A DNA stretch of 64,000 bases from Macrobrachium rosenbergii (GCF_040412425.1 NC_089781.1:52385727-52449726); one strand, 5' to 3'; shown: positions 22,618-33,716, numbered from the stretch's first letter. Translations and numbers: made by a program. The notes: generated by a model not told the origin, from the sequence alone.

Positions 22618-23215
22618 TCCCCCTCGATTTGGGACCACCTTGACGTGGTGCTCTTGAACCCCAGGAATCTGTTCCTGGGTTTGAGTCCAAGAGTCCCATA
22701 TTCTATTCTGTATTCCTTTGATTTAATTTTTGTGGAATTTTCCGCTTTTGCCAAAATTTGTTGGACCTGATAAACAGGAAAGATATCATAACTGGGATTG
22801 GGTTTATATCTGAAGCTAAATAGTGGGAACTGTGGTAGGACCCTCAACTGCCCAATAATGTTTGGACCTGAGAGATATCAGGCGGAACTATTCTTTAGGG
22901 CTGGACCACGGATTCCAGGGGAGTCTGGTTCTGGAGATAGGACTCTCGGCATTCTATCTGGCTTGCCCATAACATGATCAGGGTGGGGATAATTGTATTC
23001 CAGTAATATTGTCAGTCCTAGCAAGCGGGTTTGGCTTACACTTGGGCCACTCTAATCATGTTGTGCCATCCCCTATGGGCTACGGTAGGGAGCGGACATT
23101 TGGAAGTCAGTTCTCACTTGTGCCATTGGTGGAAGAATAAACCCCATGAAAGGCTGATGATATCTTTTTGAGGTTTTCAGGTTTATTTATTTTTTTTTTT
23201 TTCACTTCAGTCTTT
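22618..23215 (+). promoter_or_regulatory. A0 5' UTR
   Basis: Leader begins CCCCCTCGATTTGGGACC at about 22619, followed by CACCTTGACGTGGTG (22636-22650) and the hairpin-forming CCCCAGGAATCTGTTCCTGGG (22660-22680). Compared with A2 it lacks AGGGGG after GTGGTG. The long middle part matches 23640-23960. The LINE promoter should lie within such a leader; I see no TATA box. Confidence 0.65.
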
Positions 23216-23439
23216 ATGCTCAGTAGCATTAAAGATTTAAGTACCCCTGGGCCCTTTGATGGTAGCGACTCGGCACTGTTGGCAACCGCTGGAACCTCCT
23301 CTGGCAACTCTCTCTGGAAAAATCAGAAAAAGGTATTAATGTAATTACACTGGAGCTCTATGCTCCAATAAAAAGCAAACCAAAAAAAGCCAAATATCGT
23401 GACCCATCCTTGAATCACTATGACTCCCTCTTTGGAAGT
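23216..23439 (+). pseudogene. A0 ORF1, first segment
   Basis: ATG at 23216 opens a frame with DLSTPGPFDGSDSALL and runs to a stop in ATGTAATTACAC, where an extra base has shifted it; it is readable onward to the DSLFGS block. It ends at the A2 insertion point: ctttggaagt at 23430-23439 recurs at 29971-29980, and the protein continues there. Confidence 0.7.
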
Positions 23440-24066
23440 CCCCCTCAATATGAGACCACCTTGACGTGGTGAGGGGGCTCTTGAACCCCAGGAATTTGTT
23501 TCTGGGTTCGAGTCCAAGAGTCTCATATACCATCATATATTGTTTTGGATTAGATTTGTGGAAATTTCCACATTTGATAAAATTTGGTGGACCTGATAAA
23601 TAGGAAAAGATATAGCTGGGAATGGGTTTATATCCGAAGCTAAATAGTGAGAACAGTGGTAGGACCATCAACTGCCTGATAATGTTCGGACCTGAGAGAT
23701 ATCAGGCGGAACTATTCTTTAGGGCTGGACCATGGATTCCAGGGCGTCTGGTTCTAGGATAGGACTCTCGGCATTCTATCCGGTTTGCCCATAACATGAT
23801 TAGGGTGGGGATGATTGTATTCTTGAAATACTCTCAGTCCTAGCAAGTGGGTTTGGCTTACACCTGGGCCACTCTAATCATGTTGTGCCATCCCCTATGG
23901 GGTAGGGTAGGGACGCGGACATTTGGGAGTTGATTCTCACTTGTGCCATTGGCGGAAGAATAAACCCCATGAAAGGCTGATGATATCTTTTTAAGGTTTT
24001 CAGGTTTATTCACTTTTTTTTATTTTTTTATTTTTATTTTTTTTTCTCAATTTTACTTCAGTCTTA
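23440..24066 (+). promoter_or_regulatory. A2 5' UTR with terminal hairpin
   Basis: CCCCCTCA (23440-23447) can pair with TGAGGGGG (23470-23477), with CCAC/GTGG inside. Overlapping this, TGAGAC (23451-23456) can pair with GTCTCA (23520-23525) and enclose GGTTCGAGTCC (23505-23515), identical to a tRNA B-box/T-loop. The rest is a GC-moderate leader shared with A0 and C, ending in a T-rich stretch. Confidence 0.65.
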
Positions 24067-25846
24067 ATGCAAAGTTGTGTTAACGATTTAAGTACCCCTG
24101 GATCCTTTGATGGTAGTGACTCGGCACTGTTGACAACCACAGGAACCTCCTTTGACCTCTCTCTGGAAAAATCGGAAAAAATACGAATGTAATTACACTG
24201 GAGCCTTATGCTCCAATGAAAAACAAACAAAAAACCCCAAATATTTTGACCCAACATTGACCCACTTCGACTCCCTCGTTGGGAGTGGAAGTTGGTCAAG
24301 ATTCCTAACATTAGAAACGGAGAAAAAAATATCGCCATTGAAATTAGAAAACCTCCTATTGAATCGACATTCAACTACTGAAATGTCATTCAGACAAGTA
24401 AAAGAACAGATGTGGTTGATAGAAACCACTACAAGAAATCAATCAGAAAATTACTTAAATATAAAAAATATTGACAATGTAAAAGTATATATTAAAAAAC
24501 ATGACAATATGAACAGTGTACAGGGTACCATAGTACTCCCTGATAATGATGAACCAATAAAAAAGAAAATATTGCTAGGTTCCCTTAAAAAAAGATACAA
24601 CAATATACAAGACTGCGAAATATACAACATAGCTAGTAGAGGGAGTAATGAAAAAATACTAAGAATAGCAAAGATAAAATTTGAAGGCCATGACTTACCC
24701 ATAAAAATTAAAATCTTAGGCCAAAGCAGAGAACTGAGACCATATGTACCAATACCACTACAGTGCCAAAACTGTAGTGTGTATGCACATACAAGGAAAA
24801 ATTGCCGTAATACATCTGTATGTGCATACTGTGGATCTGACAAACATGCCACACAGTGGAGGTGTGGTGAACCAAAATGCGTGAACTGTGGACAAAATCA
24901 CCATGCAAGATCAAAGGAGTGTATGTATTATATATACAGTACGGAATTGAAGTTACTTCAGGAAAGGACAGGAATGCCTATAAAAGAGGCCAAATTAGAA
25001 TTAAAGGTTAGAGGAATGCATGATCCCGCTAAGAAAGGAACTTTTTCCGCAGTAATAAGATCAAACAAAGAAACAAAAATGGAAATAAATAAGAGTAACA
25101 AAACCCTGATAGATCAATGTCAAAGAAAAACAACCACTTTGCAAGAAGAAACTAATATAGCAAAGGACCAAGAAATGTATACAAATCTTTGCTCAAGTTC
25201 ATATGAGATTTTAAGAGAAATAGAATAACTAGAAGACAATACAAGCATCACAGAAATATTAAAAGATAGTTATGATGAATTAGAAACTAAAGAAAAAAAG
25301 AGGCCTTTAGAGAGAACTCCACCCAAGACCAACAAAAAACCAACTATTATTAGAGATACATCCATTAAAATAAAGGTAGGGGACCCCAAGAAAGAATATA
25401 AACCAAATAATAAGAATATACCTTTGTCTCCTAAAGTAATAATAAAACCAATAGAAACAGATACCCAGAACATCGAAGAAATAGTAGAGGAACAAACCAT
25501 TGACAAAAATGATTATGTGATGGGAGAAGAGATTACTCCATCACCAACAATAGGTGCAGCAAGAGTAAATGAAAAAACGACACACGAAAACATGTGGATG
25601 TAATGAATGTTTCATTGAACTGTGCAACAAAAATGAAAACATAACAAAAGACAGTTTAACAAACACTATACGAAATTTTTGTAAAATACAGAAATAAAGA
25701 AACTACTAGTTTGGACACTCACAAAAAGGGGTGTATGTGCATTGGACACATAATGTATCATATAAAGAAAAACAAATAAATATTGTAAATAGGATTTTAG
25801 AAAAAATGCAGATTGACGATCCACTAAAAGAAAATAACACTTGAAC
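24067..25846 (+). pseudogene. A2 ORF1: gag-like RNA-binding protein
   Basis: ATG at 24067 fits the STPGSFDGSDSALL start seen in A0 and C. A 2-base loss near 24150 moves the frame to 24152-25228. Conserved blocks are SWSRFLTLETEKK, IKFEGHDLPIKI, RPYVPIPLQ, then knuckles CQNCSVYAHTRKNC, CAYCGSDKHATQWRC and CVNCGQNHHARSKEC. UAA at 25226-25228 is followed in frame by the acidic/Lys-rich linker (KKRPLERTPPKTNKKP) and then, in another frame, the Cys-rich end (CNECF...). ORF1 proteins of this group coat the element RNA. Confidence 0.8.
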
Positions 25847-25869
25847 ACACTAACGTTATACTTTCAATA

Positions 25870-26790
25870 ATTATATTATACAATGGAACGTAAATGGTAT
25901 ACAGACCAGATTACATTTGAGAGAAATACAACGATTACTAAAGGAATATGAGCCTATGATACTATGTTTACAACATGTCAACAAAACACTATCAACAATA
26001 GGTAAATATACCTTAGTATCTACATCTAGAGAAGAAGGAAATTTAGGTACTGCTATATATGTACATAACAAAGTATGTTAGGACAGAGTACCTGTAAATT
26101 TTACTGACTTGCAAATATCAAGTATTAAAATACCAATAAAAAACTATAATTACATAATTTATAACTTATATAACCAACCTAATAAGAGTTAAGATATTGA
26201 TAAACTTAAAGATTTACTTAACAATGCCAAGGAACCTACATTAATAGTAGGTGATTTTTACGCTCATAACCCAATATGGGACTGTCATTGTACAAACTCA
26301 AATAGAACAGGTAGTAAAATAGAAGAGTTCATGGATTCCAACGACATGTGCTGTATAAATGATGACGAAATTAGCACATGTTTTTCAAAAGCACATGGAA
26401 CATTTTCCTCAGTAGACTTAACTTTATGTACAACAAGCATAGTTAACAGATTGGATTAGAATACAGTTGATGACTTGCACACCAGTGATCATTTCCCAAT
26501 ATTAATTTCCTTATTTGAAAATAATCCTGCAAAACATGTCCCTCACTATAACATTTATAAAGCAGATTGGGAGCGATATGAAATGCACACTAGAAATATC
26601 CCACAATTTGAATATTTAAAAGACCATAATGAAACTAATAAATTTCTTGTTGATTTCATTAAAAATTCTGCTGATAAAGCAATACCAAAGTCAAAATCCC
26701 ATCCAACAAAACACAAAGTTCCCTGGTGGTCTGATGAGTTAACAGAATTAATAAATATAAAACACTCAATAGAGAGACTGATTAGATAAT
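25870..26790 (+). pseudogene. A2 ORF2: AP-endonuclease
   Basis: Motifs run in order: IIQWNVNGIQTRL, EYEPMILCLQ, GNLGTAIYVHN, IIYNLYNQP, LIVGDFYAHNPIWD (Tyr replaces Asn in GDFNAH), GTFSSVDLTL and TSDHFPILISL. Stops fall at about 26081, 26191 and 26459. The domain cuts target DNA to prime reverse transcription. The N-to-Y change at a metal/substrate position would by itself impair it. Confidence 0.8.
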
Positions 26791-28390
26791 TTGAATAGAA
26801 AGTTCAATAAAATGAATAAAAAATTACCGATATTAGAAAGAACTTTACAAAAAATGACTGTATTATTACTAGAAATTGATCCATTAAAACCTGTATACAA
26901 CAAAATATCTGCAAAATTTAAAAAGAAGTAATTCAAGGAAGAATCATTTCATGGAGGAAATACGTATCAGATCTCTCTAATAATACTCCCATACAAAAAT
27001 ATGGGAAAAATTCAGGAAAATAAATGGTGCCCATGTCAAACCACCTAGACACGCCATATTAAAAGATGGGAAAAGAACACTTGATCCAAAAGAAATAAGT
27101 GATATAATGGGAGAAAATTTAGCAAATGTAAGTAGTGATAAGAATTTAGATGAACACTTCACAAAAAAAAAAAAAAAAAAAAAAATAGAATTAATAACAA
27201 TAAATTTTGAAACAATAGAAGATATATATTATAATAGAAAATTTAGTATGTCAGAGTTGGACTATGCTCTCTCGAACAGCAATAAATCTGCTCCTGGAGG
27301 TGACAATATTTGTTTTGAGATGATCTGCCACTTAGCACCTTTAGCAAAGTCATACTTATTAGAGTTTTATAATCATTTATGGTTTCGAAATTTATTTCCA
27401 TATGAATGGTGTAAAGCTATAATAATTCTTATCCCCAAACCTGGAAAAGATCCCAGTAACGTAAATAATTATTAACCAATTTCTTTAACAAGCTGCTTAT
27501 GCAAATTGTTAGAGAAAATGGTAAGTGCTCGACTAACATGACACATTCGAGAAAATAAAATTTTAACCCCCACTCAGTTTGGGTCACAGTGTAACAGATC
27601 CACATTGGATTCTCTCTGTAACTTAGAAGACCATATACGTAGAGGTTTTGAATGAAAACAAATTAATGTAGCTGTCTTTTTTGACATTGAAAAAGCATAC
27701 GAAACTACATGGAGGTATGCTGTATTAAAAACTTTGCAAAACAACAACATCCATGGACATTTACCTAGGTTTATACAAAACTTTTTGACAAACCGCAATT
27801 TTCATTTGAGAATTGATGACGATCTGTCTAGAACATTTCCACTTGAAAATGGTGTTCCACAGGGAAGCGTCCTTAGTGGAACACTGTTTACTTTAGCAAT
27901 TAATGATATCAGTAAAAGTCTACCTGTTGGCATTAAAAGTAACTGTACATGGATGATTGTGCCAGATATTATTCAGCATCCCGAATAAAACATGCAGAAC
28001 GAATCACTAATAAAAGCATAGTAAAAATAGATGAATGGGCCTCATCTGTAGGCTTTAAATTTTCCATAGATAAAACTCAAGCAATCATGTTTTATAAAAA
28101 TAAAAAGTGGAAAAAAGGTGAAGAAATGGATTTAAAAATCAGAAACTGTAGTATACCAATTGGCCAAACAGCAAAATTTTTAGAATTAGTATTTGATACC
28201 CACTTGAACTGGAGAGCCCACAGTACATATATAAAATCTAAAAGTAAAAAAGCATTAAATCTAATTAGAAAACTATCGAACACTACTTGGGGAGCCGATA
28301 GACATACCCTTACTGTGCTGTATAAGGCAACAGTTCTGTCTATCATTGACTATGAAAGCGATATATATATATGGCTCGGCATCTGACGCT
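26791..28390 (+). pseudogene. A2 ORF2: reverse transcriptase
   Basis: Linker, then SAPGGDNICFEMICHLAPLAK and IILIPKPGKDPSNVNNY, ISLTSCLCKLLEKMVSARL, NRSTLDSL, VFFDIEKAYETTWRYAV (motif A), ENGVPQGSVLSGTLF (motif B) and the motif C region at about 27945-27960, where YMDD is out of frame (tgtacatggatgattgtgcc). The thumb includes WASSVGFKFSIDKTQ and NTTWGADRHTL. An A-run at 27167-27185 adds extra Lys codons. Confidence 0.82.
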
Positions 28391-29622
28391 GTGCTGAAAA
28401 TGCTAGACCCTGTTCACAATGAAGGCCTTAGAATATGCTCAGGAGCCTTTAGATCATCACCAAAATCATCGTTACAAGTTGAATGTGGTGAACTGCCTTT
28501 GTCTCTCCATAGAGAGCTAGTAACAATGAAAAGTGCTTTAAGAATTCAAACTAGTGATTCTCCAACCCAAAAATTATTTGAATTAAGAGATGTATTTATA
28601 AACAACCATCCACCACCTTTCCCAATTAGAGCTAGAAGATTGTTTGAGTCACTGAATATAAATATACAAGTGCCTGTAATAGTAAAATCACCTCCTCCCT
28701 GGACAATGAATAAAATGAGAATTTGCACACACCTCAAGTATTTATCAAAAAGTAACTCATATACAACAGAACACCATAGACAGCTTTCAATAGAGCATAT
28801 AACCCGAAAAGGTCCACATTACGCAATATATACAGATGGATCTAAATCAGAACACGGAGTGGGATATGCTGCAGTGTCCCAAGACAAAACTTATCAGTTC
28901 TCTCTTCCTAATAATGCTTCTGTATTTACAGCAGAATTATATGGAATTACATCAGCTATAGAATTAATTAAAGAATCATCATTCAATAATTTTGTAATTT
29001 TCAGTGATTCAAGAAGCTATTTAAAGTTACAAATAAAAAAATAATATAGTACAACAAATTAAATTATGTCTCCATAAATTATATAATAATGGAAAAAATG
29101 TAGAAATATGTTGGATCCCTGTCCATGTAGGAATCAAAGGAAATGAAGATGCAGACAAAGCAGCTAAAGCAGCAACTCACATGACGAGATCAAATGTGAA
29201 TATCCCTGTTACTGATTATGTAACTCACATAAAAATGGGTATCATAAATAAATGGCAATATATATAGGATGAAGAACCTGAAAGTAATAAACTGAAAGAA
29301 ATAAAACCTAATGTTAAAAAATGGAGTTCATCATATTAGAGAGAGACACACAAGTAATTTTAACATGTCTCAGAATAGGCCATACTTGTCTGATACATCG
29401 GCACTTAATGAGCAGCCCACATGGCCCAGCTCCCGAGTGCTCAGAATGCAGAGTAATAATAACGGTCAGACATGTGTTATGTGAATGTCCAAAGTATGAC
29501 CAACAACGAATGTCTACTTTTGGAAATAGATCAGTGAAAGAAATTTTGTCAGAATCTTTCACATTTTCAATCGTTCCAATTTTGATGTTCTTGAAGAACT
29601 GTAATTTAATTAATAAAATATA
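28391..29622 (+). pseudogene. A2 ORF2: RNase H and Cys/His tail
   Basis: The RT-RNase H connection reads LDPVHNEGLRICSGAFRSSP and CGELPLSLHREL. RNase H has YAIYTDGSKSEHGVGYAAVS (about 28820-28880), FTAELYGITSA, FSDSR, then after a frame change CWIPVHVGIKGNEDADKAAK (about 29110-29170). The tail (29321-29622) has LRIGHTCLIHRHLM, CSECRVIITVRHVLCECP and ends NLINKI. Stops near 29043 and 29267 break it. Confidence 0.8.
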
Positions 29623-29970
29623 AAAATAAGTAGATGATAAAAACATGGAAACCCTTTTAATATTTGAATTTTACAAAAAAAGAAAAATTTTTAAAATTTT
29701 ACTTAATTTATATTCTGAATTTTAATATACTGTTTTAGTATGTATGTAAGGAAGTCTGAGTAAATGTATTTATTGTATGAGAGGATGTGCCTATGTGCAG
29801 TTTTTAATTTCATTTTAATTCATTCATCATTGTATCGAATGATCTATTGGGTCCTAGCGCTTGACTTCAGGCCCTGACCTAGTATTTTAATCAAATCCTT
29901 AGGGCCAGCCCTCTGAGAGCTGAAAGTCAGCTCAGTGGTCTGGTTAAACTACTTTTATAATAATAATAAT
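29623..29970 (+). other. A2 3' UTR, stem-loop tail and (TAA)n
   Basis: AT-rich UTR, then a tail module at about 29894-29952 with GAGCTGAAAGTCAGCTC (29917-29933), a perfect 7-bp stem with an AAG loop, inside flanking GGCCAG...CTGG. It finishes in taataataataat directly before the target duplication. Tails like this are the likely recognition site of the element's own RT. Confidence 0.75.
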
Positions 29971-29980
29971 CTTTGGAAGT

Positions 29981-31015
29981 GGAAGTTGGCCACGATTCCT
30001 GACCTTAGAAACAGAGAAGAAAATATCGGCATTGAAATTAGAAAACTTCCTTTTGAATCGACATTCAACTACTGAAATGCCATTCAGACAATTAAAAGCT
30101 CAGATGTGGTTGATAGAAACCACAACAAAAAATCAATCAGAAAACTACTTGACTATAAAAAATATTAACAATATAAAGGTACATGGAAAAAAACATGACA
30201 ATATGAACAGTGTACAGGGTGCCATAGTGCTCCCTGATAATGATGAAGAACCAATAGGAAAAAATATATTGCTGGATTCCCTTAAAAAAAAAGGTACAAC
30301 AATGTACAAGATTGTGAAATATACAGCATAGCCTGTAGATGGAGTAATGGAAAAACACTGAGAGTAGCAAAGATAAAATGCAAAGGCCATAAATTACCCT
30401 TGAAAATTAAAACAATGGGCGAGAGCAGAGAACTGAGACCATATGTTCCAAAACCACTACAGTGCCAAAACTGTAGTATGTATGGACATACAGAGAAAAA
30501 TTGCCATAATAAATCCATATGTGCATATTGTGGATCAGACAAACATACCACACAGTGGAGGTGTGGTGAACCAAAATGCGTGAACTGTAGAGAAAATCAC
30601 CATGCAAGATCTAAGGAGTGTATGTATTATATATACAATACAGAATTAAAATTACTTCAGGAAAGGACAGGAATGCCTATAAAATGAGGCCAAATTAGAA
30701 TTAAAAGTTAGAGGAATGCATGATCCTGCTAGGAAACGAATGTTTTCCTCTGTAAATAGATCAAACAATGAAACAAAAATGGAAATACATAAGAGTAACA
30801 AAACCATGATAGATCAGTCTCAAAGAAAAATAACCACTTTGCAAGAAGAAACTAATATAGCAAAGAAACAAGAAAAGTATACAAATATTTGCTCAAATTC
30901 ATTTGAGATATTAAGAGAAATGGAAACACTAGAAGATAATACAAGCACCAAGAAATATTTGAAGATAGTTATGATGAATTAGAAACAAAAGAAAAAAGAG
31001 GCCTTTAGAGAGAAC
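29981..31015 (+). pseudogene. A0 ORF1, middle segment
   Basis: Continues A0 ORF1 after A2: SWPRFLTLETEKK, NSVQGAIVLPDNDEEP, then a frame change near 30290, and knuckles CQNCSMYGHTEKNC, CAYCGSDKHTTQWRC and CVNCRENHHARSKEC (30400-30630). A frame change at about 30685 follows MPIK. It ends at agagagaac (31007-31015), the target of Phantom-L. The two complete knuckle ligand sets are better preserved than in A2. Confidence 0.8.
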
Positions 31016-31160
31016 GGTATCAGGACAAGTGCCCGACTGACAAGTGCCCGACGGCTACATCCCCGACGAACATCTTCCCGACGGACATCTGCCCGACTTA
31101 ACAGTGCCCGAAGGACAAATGCCCGATTAGGACAATTGGCGATTAGAAAACTGCCCGATT
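31016..31160 (+). repeat. Phantom-L left TIR
   Basis: Begins GGTATCAGGACAAGTGCCCG. It is made of repeated 13-14-bp words of the form GACAnnTGCCCGA, about nine in a row. It is the inverted partner of 33115-33259. Only the outermost few bases differ between the ends (GGTATC against GATTCT). Confidence 0.85.
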
Positions 31161-31164
31161 AGGA

Positions 31165-31376
31165 CAATTGCCCGATTAGGAAAACTGCCCGAATATTTAC
31201 ATATATACAACCGCTCTTTTAGTTGAGAGAGAAAACTACCGGACGATGAAGAAGCTCGTTAGTAAAGTACAATTGCCCGATTAGGAAAACTGCCCGAATA
31301 TTTACATATATACAACCGCTCTTTTAGTTGAGAGAGAAAAAACTACCGGACGATGAAGAAGCTCGTTAGTAAAGTA
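31165..31376 (+). repeat. 105-bp tandem duplication in Phantom-L
   Basis: CAATTGCCCGATTAGG starts at 31165 and again at 31270; both units run on through CCGCTCTTTTAGTTGAGAG to AGTAAAGTAC. The units are nearly identical, with two extra A in the second. It may have been made by slippage in the subterminal region. Confidence 0.85.
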
Positions 31377-31447
31377 CACATGTTTTAGTTGGGAAAAAAT
31401 TTTCTTCAGTCACGAAGTGTCAGAAGTTTTTACTCTTGTAAGCACCC

Positions 31448-32774
31448 ATGGATTTCGTTAAAACTCAACGTGGTGGATTGAAGCTTTGCTATAATGGTTA
31501 CGTTTATGTTAAGAACAAGGAATTGCCATCTGGAAATACGTTTTACTAATGTGAACGCCGCCGACACAACCACTGCAAGGCCAAAATTACTGTGTGTGGT
31601 GATCAAATAATAAGTGAAACACATGAACACACTCACGCTCCAGATGTTATTCGTCAAGATCTTCTATCTTTACGTGAAGAAATGAAGGAACAAGCTATTA
31701 AAACCCAACAATCATCACAGCAGATTTTATGTCAAACGTTACAGAATGTCTCGGAAGGAGTCTAGTCAACTACCGTCTGTGAGCACAATTAGACGTTCTA
31801 TCAGAAGATACAAACAAGCTGTACATGCTCCACATCCCATACCGAGAAATTTGTATGAGATGGTCATTCCAGATGAATATAAAAAAACGTGCAAAGAAGA
31901 CAATTTCTTACTTTACGACAGTGGACCTGGTGAGAACCGTATACTTTTGTCTTCAACCGAGAAAAATATGCAACTCTTGCAATCTTCGAGTGAGTGGTTT
32001 TGCGATGGTACCTTCAAAGTAGTACCTGAACTGTTCTACCAACTATATTCAGTTCATTGTTTAATTTCTAAAAGAACGATACCATGTGTTTTTGCATTAT
32101 TGCCAAATAAACGACAATCCACCTATGAAGAACTTTTCAGCCAACTTCGGGCTATTAATGCTAGACTTAATCCATCTGCAATTTTGATTGATTATGAAAA
32201 AGCTGCAATGAATGCAATAACAAAAGTTTTTCCAAATGCAAATATTAAGGGATGTTTTTTTCACCTCTCGCAAGCTATCTATCGGAAAGTACAAACAGAG
32301 GGGTTGCAATCACGATATCGGAGCGATGCTGAGTTTGCCCTAAACATTCGAATGATACCAGCACTGGCTTTTGTGCCAGCAGACAATGTTGTACAAGCAT
32401 TTGAACACTTACAAGAAAGTACGTGCGAAGAAGCAGATGGAGTAATTAACTACTTTGAAGATACTTTTATTGGTAGGATACGACGACGTAACAGAGGAAA
32501 CCCACTCTTTCCTATTTGTATGTGGAATATGCATGATCGCGTATGCGATGATTTGCCACGAACAATCAATTCCTTGGAAGGATGGCATAGCCATTTACAG
32601 GCTAATATAACCTCGAGTCATCCCAATATCTGGCGTTTTCTTCAGGTACTGAAGACTGAACAAGCTCTTAACGATACAATCATCTACCAAATGCTGGCAG
32701 GACAAGAGCCTCCCAAAAAAGGAAAAATATCAAGATACAACCAAAAGAATAGCAAATATTGTGCAAGATTATGA
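31448..32774 (+). pseudogene. Phantom-L transposase (FLYWCH plus MULE domain)
   Basis: The ATG at 31448 starts MDFVKTQRGGLKLCYNGYVY. The FLYWCH-type zinc finger follows: GYVY...FY(stop)CERRRHNHCKAKI...HEHTH, with UAA at the position of the signature Trp. A frame change near 31750 leads to the 342-residue ORF 31746-32774. The MULE core is visible in WFCDGTFKVVPELFYQLY (first Asp), AILIDYEKAAMNAI (second Asp), IKGCFFHLSQAIYRKV (the C-x2-H block) and NSLEGWHSHL near the end. One stop and one shift make it non-functional. Confidence 0.85.
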
Positions 32775-33114
32775 AAAAATCGAGAAGTATTAGATTTTTT
32801 GAGAGGGATAGCTCATAATTTAAAATTTTAGTTTTTTTTTAGATTATTGTCTTTTTATGGATACTTGCGTATCCATAAATAAAAAAATCATGTTCTTTTA
32901 TTTTAGCTCACAATTTAAAATTTTAGGTTTATTTTTTATTTTAGATCTATTGTCTTTTTTTTCAATATCATACTTGTGTATCCATAAATAAAAAAAATAA
33001 ATCATGTTCTTTTTATTTTTGTCTTTTATTATACCTTGTTAATGTTTATCATAAGGAAAAAATAAATAATTAAAGAAAGTGCATACAAAATCCTTATGGC
33101 AGCAAAACAAATAA
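32775..33114. other. Phantom-L 3' non-coding region
   Basis: AT-rich, no gene. It contains a direct repeat of about 100 bp (from about 32812 and again from about 32906): AATTTAAAATTTTAG, ATTGTCTTTTT, TATCCATAAATAAAAAAA and ATCATGTTCTTTT recur in that order. Confidence 0.65.
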
Positions 33115-33259
33115 TCGGGCAAATGTCCTAATTGGGCAATTGTCCTAATCGGGCATTTGTCCATCGGGCACTGTTCATTCGGGCAGATGTCCGCCGGGAA
33201 GATGTCCGTCGGGCATGTGGCCGTCGGGCACTTGTCAGTCGGGCAATTGTCCTAGAATC
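33115..33259 (-). repeat. Phantom-L right TIR
   Basis: Inverted partner of the left TIR. The minus strand reads GATTCTAGGACAATTGCCCG, then the same GACAnnTGCCCGA words in the same order. It ends at 33259, immediately before the second agagagaac. Confidence 0.85.
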
Positions 33260-33268
33260 AGAGAGAAC

Positions 33269-33716
33269 TCCACCCAAGACCAACAAAAAAACCAACTATT
33301 GTTAGAGATACATCCGTTAAAATACAGGCAGGAGACTCGAAGAAAAAACATAAACCAAAAAATTATACGAATATACCTTTGTCTCCTAAAGTAATAACAA
33401 AACCAATGGAAACAGAATCAAAGAAATAGTAGAGGAACAAACCACTGACAAGAATGATTAAGTGATGGAAGAAGAGATTGCTCCATCACCAATAATAGGT
33501 GCAGCAAGAGTAAACGAAGAAACGACACATGAAAACACGTGGATGCAATGAATGTTTCAGTGAACGGTGCAACAAAATCAAAAGCATAACAAAGGACAGT
33601 TTATCAAACACCATACAAAATTTTATAAGATACAGAAATAAAGAAACTACTAGTTTAGACACTTATGAAAAGGGCTGTATGTGCATTGGGCACATAATGT
33701 CTTATAAAGAAAAATA
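33269..33716 (+). pseudogene. A0 ORF1, C-terminal Cys-rich end
   Basis: After Phantom-L the linker resumes (TPPKTNKKPTIV, IPLSPKVITKPMET). The last part, 33529-33716, holds RGCNECFSERC...SLSNTIQNFIRYRNK...EKGCMCIGHIMSYKE. The same spacing of Cys and His is found at the ORF1 end of LINE-B (about 37690-37860), so this is a conserved second metal-binding-like module. Confidence 0.7.

Larger units (their letters stand above)
23440..29970 (+). mobile_element. LINE-A copy A2: complete element inside its own sister copy
   Basis: This is the most complete LINE-A here (6.5 kb): 5' leader, ORF1, ORF2 (APE, RT, RNase H, Cys/His tail), 3' UTR, stem-loop tail and (TAA)n. It is flanked by ctttggaagt (23430-23439 and 29971-29980), which lies within ORF1 of A0. 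The first base after the TSD starts CCCCCTCA, so the 5' end is intact. Several stops and frameshifts in both ORFs make it inactive as read. Confidence 0.85.
31016..33259 (+). mobile_element. Phantom-L: FLYWCH-MULE DNA transposon
   Basis: Cut-and-paste element with a 9-bp duplication agagagaac (31007-31015 and 33260-33268), a size typical of Mutator-like elements. Terminal inverted repeats of about 140 bp face each other: from the inner side of the first few bases, AGGACAA-TGCCCGACTGACA and what follows read the same from both ends. Between them is one FLYWCH-MULE transposase. MULEs with a FLYWCH finger are the Phantom group of animals. It sits in the A0 ORF1 linker, and A2 shows the uninterrupted site at 25300. 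Confidence 0.9.

Noticed and set aside
29971..31015. 5'-truncated separate LINE-A copy starting here
   Set aside because: Its first ten bases equal the last ten before A2 at 23430-23439, and the ORF continues from there, so it is the second part of A0.
31016..31160. Short regularly spaced repeats that could look like a CRISPR array
   Set aside because: The words are 13-14 bp without unique spacers, mirrored at 33115-33259, and flank a transposase in a eukaryotic context.
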